From assembly GCA_020054235.1 (NCBI GenBank), contig JAGVLQ010000017.1, positions 1 to 64,000 of the forward strand: a stretch of DNA of 64,000 nt. The letters run 5' to 3'. Below the pieces are notes generated by a model. The model worked only from the letters and a program-made list of their open reading frames with translations. It searched no databases and had not been told where the DNA came from. A program made the position numbers and the translations under genes. Shown here piece by piece: positions 54,835 to 61,384 of this stretch. Source of the DNA: Candidatus Babeliales bacterium. Lineage in GTDB: Bacteria > Babelota > Babeliae > Babelales > JACPOV01. Numbering within the stretch: the first letter of the stretch is position 1; every line of letters begins with the position of its first letter.

Positions 54835-55371
54835 TCATAATAAAGAAGCTTTAAACTCTTTTTTTTCTATATCTTGTACTATTTTTCCATTGAGTGCCAT
54901 TATCTTATTTTCATGTAATTTTAATGAATAATTTTCTAATGGCACTCTTAAGCCGGGTTCTAAATTCCAGCATATAGTATTTGAAGCTCGTTCAAAACTA
55001 CCATAAAATTTACCTTCTATACTTATTAGCTCAAAGCCTTCTTTTTCAATATTACGCCTCAGTGTTATCAATGGAATATTTTCATTTTTTTTTGTCCAGA
55101 AAAAATGAAAATAGCTATTAGTATAATCCAGACCAACCATATTAAGAGCAACGTGCTCAACCCCTTCAATTTTTTCTAATAATTCCACAACGGCCTGAGC
55201 ACATAATTTGCATTCTACACCACTAACGTAAAGTATATATTTGGTAGAAATAGTTCGTTTTTTATTTCTTGTATTAGTTGATGCCTGTTGTCTTTTTTTA
55301 ACTCGTTTATTGTAGGAACCATGAAGAAAAAAAGGAATGATAAAAAATAATAAAAAAATTCGTTTCATCAT
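54835..55371 (-). CDS. Exported heavy-metal-associated (HMA) domain protein
   Basis: The 178-aa product has a signal peptide (MKRIFLLFFIIPFFLHGS) and a basic linker. One HMA-like domain follows, ILYVSGVECKLCAQAVVELL with GVEHVALNM, giving the CxxC (CKLC) metal site of copper chaperones and MerP-like proteins. The C-terminal ~70 residues are beta-rich and unassigned. A periplasmic metal-binding or -delivery role is inferred. Neighbours (HAD, pilP-like) do not suggest a metal operon. No copper or mercury transporter is in the window. Confidence 0.72.
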   Translation of the reverse strand: MMKRIFLLFFIIPFFLHGSYNKRVKKRQQASTNTRNKKRTISTKYILYVSGVECKLCAQAVVELLEKIEGVEHVALNMVGLDYTNSYFHFFWTKKNENIPLITLRRNIEKEGFELISIEGKFYGSFERASNTICWNLEPGLRVPLENYSLKLHENKIMALNGKIVQDIEKKEFKASLL

Positions 55372-55463
55372 AAAAAAATTTTCTACACCATTAATAAATA
55401 CATTTAATTACCTTCATAAAAAATTTAAGAGAGCTTTGTTAATTTTTCATGTACTTTTTTTTC

Positions 55464-55492
55464 TTGACACACTATTGGTTCATTGTTAGGAT
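55464..55492 (+). promoter_or_regulatory. Strong promoter in front of a candidate small RNA
   Basis: A perfect TTGACA is followed after 17 nt by TAGGAT. No plus-strand gene follows within the next 200 nt; instead two hairpins occur. Confidence 0.55.
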
Positions 55493-55498
55493 CATCCT

Positions 55499-55600
55499 TG
55501 ATAAAAGTTTTAACAGTGTCCCTAAACGAACAATACAATCAAACAGTATTGTTCACCCCCCTAACCCTTCAGCTTTTTCTAAGTTGAAGGGTTTATTATT
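55499..55600 (+). ncRNA. Candidate small non-coding RNA (~100 nt)
   Basis: Downstream of the promoter at 55464-55492 is a ~100-nt region without a supported frame. It contains a 9-bp hairpin GAACAATAC/GTATTGTTC (55528-55554), a CCCCCC single strand, and a 13-bp terminator-like hairpin (55563-55593) followed by a T-rich tail. It matches no RNA family I can name. The region may simply be the 3' end of the minus-strand pil transcript; the promoter is the main argument for an RNA on the plus strand. Confidence 0.4.
55563..55600. terminator. Bidirectional hairpin at the end of the pilP-like gene
   Basis: The stem AACCCTTCAGCTT/AAGTTGAAGGGTT (13 bp with one G-U pair) has a 5-nt loop. T-rich sequence follows on the plus strand. 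On the minus strand it lies 3 nt after the pilP-like stop, though without a U-tract. Confidence 0.6.
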
Positions 55601-55847
55601 TATTAATTACTTTTTTAACTTCGCGTATATTTCCTTCTTTATCTTGAAGGATAACAACATCATCGGTTATGGCTTTTATAATCCAATCATTATCAAAAAC
55701 TTCTTCAGATTTTTTTTCGCTTTGATTTGCGCTTTCCAAGGTAATAATATCTTCATTCATATCAAAACAAAAAGGATTGCGCCTAGCATAAAGCGTTATG
55801 CCCCAAAAAAACAATAAAAAAATTAATTTATTCATAGATTTTCTCAT
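55596..55847 (-). CDS. PilP-like lipoprotein or periplasmic protein (type IV pilus/secretion)
   Basis: The 83-aa product has a short hydrophobic leader (MNKLIFLLFFWGITLYA). RRNPFCF follows, corresponding to the 'R(D/N)PF' start of the PilP core, and then a single small beta domain (WIIKAITDDVVILQDKEGNIREV) like the PilP C-terminal sandwich. It overlaps the pilO-like gene by 20 nt, the usual PilO-PilP order. PilP links the inner-membrane PilNO to the PilQ secretin. It is short and lacks a lipobox Cys, so this is a context-supported call. Confidence 0.58.
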   Translation of the reverse strand: MRKSMNKLIFLLFFWGITLYARRNPFCFDMNEDIITLESANQSEKKSEEVFDNDWIIKAITDDVVILQDKEGNIREVKKVINK

Positions 55848-56403
55848 GCAATGAATATACCTTTAATGCACCGGAAAACCGAAGAACATTTTTTTGCAAT
55901 TTTTGGATACTTATTATTTGTATGACACTTAACAACGTGGCTTTTGAAAGATCATTTAAAAATTGCATAATATCTTCAAAACTACCATCAGTAACAAAAA
56001 AAACAGCTGTTTTGCTATAGTTCTTTTTCTGTACAAGCGGTGCGGGCGAATAATTTTGTAAGGTTAAATTATTTTGATGCAGAACATTAAATAATATGGC
56101 TATTCTATCTTCAAAGGTTTTTTGGTGATTATACAATATTGCAAGATTTTGTTGATGACTAATTATTTTCTGCTGACGTTCGTTATATTCCTTTTTTAAA
56201 GCTTCATACACTTGAAGCTTATTTCTTTGTTCGGAAAGCATTTGTTGGTAAAAGTTCTGAAAGCGCACTAAGGTAGTAAAACATAAAAAATACCAAAAAA
56301 AAATTAAAACCATCATTAACATAAAGGAAGCAAAATAGCGCTTGGGTGCTGAAAAAAAACCCGCATACTGAAACAGCCATAATTTTTGTGGTATAAAATA
56401 CAT
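55828..56403 (-). CDS. PilO-like inner-membrane assembly protein
   Basis: The 191-aa protein has one N-terminal membrane helix (about residues 27-47), a coiled coil (about 50-105) and a C-terminal ferredoxin-like domain. That domain contains FFVTDGSFEDIMQFLNDLSK and LRFSGALKVYSL. This is the layout of PilO/GspM-type alignment proteins of type IV pili and type II secretion. It works with PilN and PilP. PilM, PilN and PilQ are not adjacent; instead an M23 peptidase lies upstream (21 nt). It may serve the secretion system whose pseudopilins lie at 21-26 kb. Confidence 0.6.
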   Translation of the reverse strand: MYFIPQKLWLFQYAGFFSAPKRYFASFMLMMVLIFFWYFLCFTTLVRFQNFYQQMLSEQRNKLQVYEALKKEYNERQQKIISHQQNLAILYNHQKTFEDRIAILFNVLHQNNLTLQNYSPAPLVQKKNYSKTAVFFVTDGSFEDIMQFLNDLSKATLLSVIQIISIQKLQKNVLRFSGALKVYSLHEKIYE

Positions 56404-56424
56404 ACTTTATACCCTAACCTTTTC

Positions 56425-57630
56425 TTAAAAATACTGGTTTGTCCACTGCAAAGGATCAATTGCTACATTATTAATTCTCATTTCCCAATGTAAATGATAA
56501 CCACTCGCATAGCCAGTTTTACCTAGTGTTCCAAGGGGATTGCCGCGTTTGACTAACTGACCAACCTGTATTTTTTCTGCAAATTCATCAAGGTGATAAA
56601 ACATAGAAAAAATACCATACCCATGATCCAAAACCACGGTATTGCCACTTTGGTCGTAGCGATTTTTAATTACAACGATACCATCTTGCGGGGCCCACAC
56701 AACACTTTTTGGAGTATTAAGTACATCAACCGCTTTATGAATATAGCGTCCTTTTTCTTGCGTGGTGCGAATTGTACCATATTCTGTTGAAATACTCTGA
56801 ATTTCGATGGGAGCAACAAAAATACCATGCCATAATTTCTCCTGGGGAGATTTTTGCACGAGGATTTCTAGTTCACGCTCAAGCTCTTCATGGCTCAAAC
56901 CAAGCTCTTTTTCTTTTTTAATTTTTTCTGCATCAACTTTGAGTAGATGTTTTTTGAATGGGAAGGCAACAACTTGAAATTTAGTATCAAGCTTTAATTT
57001 ATTGCCAACAAGATCTTGCATTTCTGCGGTGAGTAAATATTCATTAGGATTTTCCTCACAAGCAATAGGAATAAAACATTCATAAATATTTGAATTTTTT
57101 GCTTCAGGAAAACAAATATAGGTATTATCAAAAGCATTGATTTTTGCTTGTTTAATTTTTTTATTAACTTGAAATTGCATATGCAAGGTGCGCCCCTGAA
57201 ATACTTTGTAACCGGCTTCAGACTTTAAAAATGAGCCATGTAAAGGGTCATTATCCACTACAAATTCTTTTTCAAGGACTGTTTTTAATTGCAAATAGGT
57301 CCCATTGGATACTTCAAGTTTTAACGTATGAGAACCATTTGAAAGATTTTTGGTAGGAATTGAAAAAGGATGCTCAAAAGAACGTGAAGAAATTTTGAAT
57401 TTATTAATTAAAATTTTTCCATCAAGCCAAACTGAAAGATCACTTATTTTGTATTTGTCACTTCCCCTTATAATACAATCAACGTTATTTGCATAATAAC
57501 ATTCAGTATCAATACCTTGCAAAAATAATTCCGGTGGCGTTGCATCAAAAAAATAATGATAGGTATTGTAGATAAAGTAACAACCGATACCAATTAATAA
57601 TACTTGCACTGCAGTTTTTATACGATTCAT
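56425..57630 (-). CDS. Membrane-anchored M23 (LytM) peptidase with Ig-like domains
   Basis: The 401-aa protein has an N-terminal anchor (about residues 7-25). Beta-rich, Ig-like regions follow (about 35-220, with SNGSHTLKLEVSNGT), then a helical linker. The C-terminal M23 domain has Zn ligands in HKAVDV (HxxxD) and HLHWE, plus VVLDHGYGIFSMFYHL. The ligands are intact, so an active endopeptidase on peptidoglycan cross-links is expected. Upstream of pilO-like genes it could open the wall for a trans-envelope apparatus. It is the first gene of that minus-strand unit. Confidence 0.87.
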   Translation of the reverse strand: MNRIKTAVQVLLIGIGCYFIYNTYHYFFDATPPELFLQGIDTECYYANNVDCIIRGSDKYKISDLSVWLDGKILINKFKISSRSFEHPFSIPTKNLSNGSHTLKLEVSNGTYLQLKTVLEKEFVVDNDPLHGSFLKSEAGYKVFQGRTLHMQFQVNKKIKQAKINAFDNTYICFPEAKNSNIYECFIPIACEENPNEYLLTAEMQDLVGNKLKLDTKFQVVAFPFKKHLLKVDAEKIKKEKELGLSHEELERELEILVQKSPQEKLWHGIFVAPIEIQSISTEYGTIRTTQEKGRYIHKAVDVLNTPKSVVWAPQDGIVVIKNRYDQSGNTVVLDHGYGIFSMFYHLDEFAEKIQVGQLVKRGNPLGTLGKTGYASGYHLHWEMRINNVAIDPLQWTNQYF

Positions 57631-57716
57631 AGGAAGCCTTTTTTTAGAAAATAATTACGAATTTACTTTACTTATCCGACAGAATTGAAATGTCCTTATG
57701 TGATGAAGAGCCCGGT

Positions 57717-57760
57717 GTAGTTTGCAAAACCAGACGTTTCGAACCATATGAACTCAAATT
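57717..57760. repeat. Half copy of the palindromic element
   Basis: GTAGTTTGC and then ACGTTTCGAACCATATGAAC followed by TCAAATT match one arm and loop edge of the element at 16-220. The second arm is missing. The surrounding gap 57631-57881 otherwise contains only the leader of the 57882 gene (AAAGGAGAC). Confidence 0.55.
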
Positions 57761-57881
57761 AAATATAAAACTTTTTATTCATAAGGTAAAATTCAAAAAA
57801 AAACAAAAGTATTGCCTTGTTCAAATTCTTCTGACTATTTTTCAAATTATGTAAGCTTTGGTAATAAAGGAGACAGGATTA

Positions 57882-59477
57882 ATGCAATGCCCAAAGTATG
57901 TTTTTTCATTCATACTATTCTTCATAACTTCTTATATATATGCTGATTTAAAATTGCACCAAGATTCATGTACTCCGCCACCAGTTGGAGGACAGTATAA
58001 TTCATGTGAAATTTTAAATCCACATCAAAATCCAGAAACCGGCAATGCAATTTTAGTCAGTGAAGATAATAAGTACAATATTCCTTTAGCTGCACGTGTT
58101 GGTTCAAATCGTACCCAAGTAAGTAATATTAGAACTGGCACAGGAAAAAACCACCCCAGTGGTTCTACCTTATTTGCCGGTGCTGGCAACTTAGGAGGAC
58201 TTCTTGATAACTTTTTAGATAGCATTGATGAAGATAACCAACATTTTTTGGTGTATTTCAGCAAAATTCATTTACTGATTTTGCATGAAATTTATCAATA
58301 CTTAATGAGCATCTATGTCACCTTTAATATGACACATGTTTCGACCGTAGAAGAACATTTGATTAATCAAACTACCCAAGCATTAAACAAAAAAACAATG
58401 ATTATCAATCATCTATTTAGCATTATTGAAGCACAATCAAATAAAGCAATTTTGATGCGTTTTCCTAATTTACCAGAACACATTGCAAGTAAAGCAGGCA
58501 AAATGATTATGAAAAATGATTATGGTGCTGATCTTAATTTAATGTTAGAAAAACAAGAAGAAATGCTTTTTGCTGATCAAAATGTACAAACTTATTACAA
58601 AGATCGGCGTGAAAAATATTTAGATATTTTTGGCAGATATTTGAATTTTTTCAAAAGCTATACAGCAACCCTTGAACAACAAGATCCGATCTATGGCTCA
58701 AAATTTGTGCAGTATGCAAAAGACGTACAAAAAGTTATTAATACTCATTCAAGTCACTTTAAAAATGTTCAAAAACAGCTTAAAAATACTGATGCTGGCG
58801 CTAAAGTAAAAGCACTCAGAGAAATAAAAACCATTAACCCGCCACTCTTTTTTTATGATGAAGCAACCTTTAGAGGCATGAAAATTATTCCACGTCTGGC
58901 AAAAGATTTACCTAAAAAATCTGAAAATGTACCATGGCCCAAAAAATTAGTTGAAGATGCAAAAAATCCCCAAGGTATTAAAAATAAATGGGGTAATGTT
59001 ATTAGTAATCAACCACCCGCCTATTTTAAAAATGCACAAGGTCAAGTTACCCCAAACCTATCTGATGCGGTTTCGTTATATGTAAATATTCCCACACTCC
59101 AAAATATGTACACCCAAGAAGTGCTACCACAACCTGATTGGCTTAATTCATATGATGGCGTGATGATGATGTTGCGCGCGTGTCTTGGTGATTTTACAGC
59201 CATTTATTCTCCACAATTAAAAGATGAATTGATTCTTGATCCCTGTCTTTCTTGCATCGTTTTAAAATCAGCACAAAAAGCAGGAATTTCATTACCAGGT
59301 ACTGATTTAGCTGGTGCTTGTGACACCTGTCAGACCTATCTTGCATCACTGCAAAAAATTATTGGATGGGAAAAGCCGGCAGAAGAACAACCAGTTATTT
59401 CGCCAACTGATCAAACACAACAAGGTGGTGACCAAGAAGGACCGACTTCAGATGATTTAACCGGAGGTCTTTCATAA
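57882..59477 (+). CDS. Large exported protein, first gene of a three-gene cluster
   Basis: The start chosen is the ATG at 57882 after AAAGGAGACAGG; an upstream TTG at 57858 has no site. The 531-aa product has a signal peptide (YVFSFILFFITSYIYA). A Cys-containing N-terminal region follows (SCTPPPVGGQYNSCEILNPH), then a helical middle and a Gln/Gly/Asp-rich tail. CLSCIVLKSA and CDTCQTYL are two CxxC pairs in the last fifth. No family is recognised. It is immediately followed by the next gene (start codon adjacent to the stop). Confidence 0.72.
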   Translation: MQCPKYVFSFILFFITSYIYADLKLHQDSCTPPPVGGQYNSCEILNPHQNPETGNAILVSEDNKYNIPLAARVGSNRTQVSNIRTGTGKNHPSGSTLFAGAGNLGGLLDNFLDSIDEDNQHFLVYFSKIHLLILHEIYQYLMSIYVTFNMTHVSTVEEHLINQTTQALNKKTMIINHLFSIIEAQSNKAILMRFPNLPEHIASKAGKMIMKNDYGADLNLMLEKQEEMLFADQNVQTYYKDRREKYLDIFGRYLNFFKSYTATLEQQDPIYGSKFVQYAKDVQKVINTHSSHFKNVQKQLKNTDAGAKVKALREIKTINPPLFFYDEATFRGMKIIPRLAKDLPKKSENVPWPKKLVEDAKNPQGIKNKWGNVISNQPPAYFKNAQGQVTPNLSDAVSLYVNIPTLQNMYTQEVLPQPDWLNSYDGVMMMLRACLGDFTAIYSPQLKDELILDPCLSCIVLKSAQKAGISLPGTDLAGACDTCQTYLASLQKIIGWEKPAEEQPVISPTDQTQQGGDQEGPTSDDLTGGLS

Positions 59478-61367
59478 ATGAAATCAATAAAGGCCACTCT
59501 TGAAAGAGCTCTCGTAATAAAAAAAAATTTTCTTCTACCATTCATATTCAATTGTCCTTTTATCCAAACCCAAGAAACTCTTTTTGATAAAGCACACGAA
59601 ATTGCTCATGTTATTTTTGGTGATACGGGTCTAGATAGTCCATTAGCAGTGCGCGAAAATATGCAGACATTGATTTATGATTGTCTTTCAGCTTCGCCTT
59701 ACCAATTGAATCTTGCTGCAACCTTAGTGCTTAAAGATTTAGAAAAACAACTTTCCCAACTGCAAATAGAAATCGAAGAATTAAACAATGAAAATAAACA
59801 AGTTCCACAAAAAATCTTTTATAAACAATTTTCACTGCAAAAACGCATTGAGCATTTTAATGAGCATGTCCTTGCTATTACACATAACCTAACCCTGTTG
59901 CAAAAAGCTCAAGGTATTGCTCATAGGGGTTATGAATTCATTACACATTATATTAAAGAATTTTTTGGTTATGATTTTCAACCAATTACTGCTCAAAAAC
60001 TTGCCAATGAAATTTTGGAATATATCGAATATGAACAAGAGAATATTTTATATGATTATCAAAAACTGCATACTTTTATACATCGTCGCTCCAAAGCAAC
60101 CTTGCCATCTATCATTGATTTTTGGGACACCTTAGAGGTGCAAAAACAACTAACAAAACGCACGCAACTAGTTTCACCTGAGCACGTGCGTGTGCAATTG
60201 GTTGAATTACTGGTAAGCTTTGCCTTGCAAGGGCTTGTTATGGCGGGTGGTGAACTTGCAATGCAGTGGATAGAAGATGATGACCGAAAAGTTTTTGAAG
60301 CATATCAACAAAAACAACAAAAAATTTCAAAAGACTGGGAGTCATTTCAAGAACAACTACAGCAAGATCAAAAACAAATTTTGACTAATATTATCAACGC
60401 CTTCAAAGATAGCCAGAAAAAACTACAAGATGAATATCAACAGAGCAATGTTCGTTTACGCGAAGCAATCGTTTACTTAAATCAATCAATAAATCTTGAC
60501 CAACCGATCAAGCGTTATCTAAATGATCCAATCATGTGGGATCTCTATTTTGCCCTATCTCGTATGTACACACCACGCACCAATCAACCTTGGTATAATA
60601 TTTTTAATTTCTATAAAGGCACTGGTGATTGGGAATTTAATGCGCAAACCAATAGCTTTTGGCAAAATGGTATGACAACCATACCTAAAGAATTGTTATG
60701 GAATATTAAAGAGGGCAGTATTTTTGACAATGATCCTGCAATTCAATCTATTTTTACCGAATTTGTTCCCAAAAAACTTGATTACTCAATTGAAATTGAA
60801 TGCACACTGGTTAATGTTAGCTATCCATTTTTTGTGGGCATTATGTTCAATCGTGGTCGCTGGATTTCCGGTAATCCTGAACGTATTTGGTGGTATCGCT
60901 TAGCAGGTTTATATGGTACCCAAGAAAAAACAGATGACCCGAAAACACGCGCTGTTAACTTAAGTTTTGCACAACAATTATTAGATTTACCAAAAACAAA
61001 AGGTCAAGAAGAAAAAATTACTTCACCGATGGAACAAATTATAAAAAATAAAACAGCCGCCATAAATTTTGCGCTCGATAAAACGACCGTTGATTCATTG
61101 GATCGCAATCCAATAACCTTTGTTTTTAAAATAACCCCCCAAAAAGATACGGTTATTATTGAACTTGATAAAAAAGAAAATGGCTCTGTGTTGCAACTAT
61201 ATAGCGGTTCGGTGCATAATCTTGATCCATATATTGCATTATTCCACGGTATTGGTTTTATGGCGGTTGGCGCTCAAGCAGAATTTAAAATTAATAAACC
61301 GGAAGCATTAGTGTATACCGATCAAGAGTTAAAAGATTTTCAAGCGCAGATGCAAAAGGTTAAATGA
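59478..61367 (+). CDS. Large helical protein with a beta-rich C-terminal domain
   Basis: The 629-aa product begins right at the end of the previous gene. The N-terminus has a weak hydrophobic patch (FLLPFIFNCPFI) that may be a signal or merely a helix. There are two coiled-coil regions (about 80-110 and 275-330, Gln/Lys/Glu-rich). The last ~230 residues are beta-rich with several Trp (GDWEFNAQTNSFWQNG, RGRWISGNPERIWWYRL), which could be a jelly-roll, lectin-like domain. No named family. Together with its neighbours it forms a tight cluster of large host- or envelope-facing proteins. Confidence 0.68.
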   Translation: MKSIKATLERALVIKKNFLLPFIFNCPFIQTQETLFDKAHEIAHVIFGDTGLDSPLAVRENMQTLIYDCLSASPYQLNLAATLVLKDLEKQLSQLQIEIEELNNENKQVPQKIFYKQFSLQKRIEHFNEHVLAITHNLTLLQKAQGIAHRGYEFITHYIKEFFGYDFQPITAQKLANEILEYIEYEQENILYDYQKLHTFIHRRSKATLPSIIDFWDTLEVQKQLTKRTQLVSPEHVRVQLVELLVSFALQGLVMAGGELAMQWIEDDDRKVFEAYQQKQQKISKDWESFQEQLQQDQKQILTNIINAFKDSQKKLQDEYQQSNVRLREAIVYLNQSINLDQPIKRYLNDPIMWDLYFALSRMYTPRTNQPWYNIFNFYKGTGDWEFNAQTNSFWQNGMTTIPKELLWNIKEGSIFDNDPAIQSIFTEFVPKKLDYSIEIECTLVNVSYPFFVGIMFNRGRWISGNPERIWWYRLAGLYGTQEKTDDPKTRAVNLSFAQQLLDLPKTKGQEEKITSPMEQIIKNKTAAINFALDKTTVDSLDRNPITFVFKITPQKDTVIIELDKKENGSVLQLYSGSVHNLDPYIALFHGIGFMAVGAQAEFKINKPEALVYTDQELKDFQAQMQKVK

Positions 61368-61384
61368 TGCCTATAGGGATAGTA

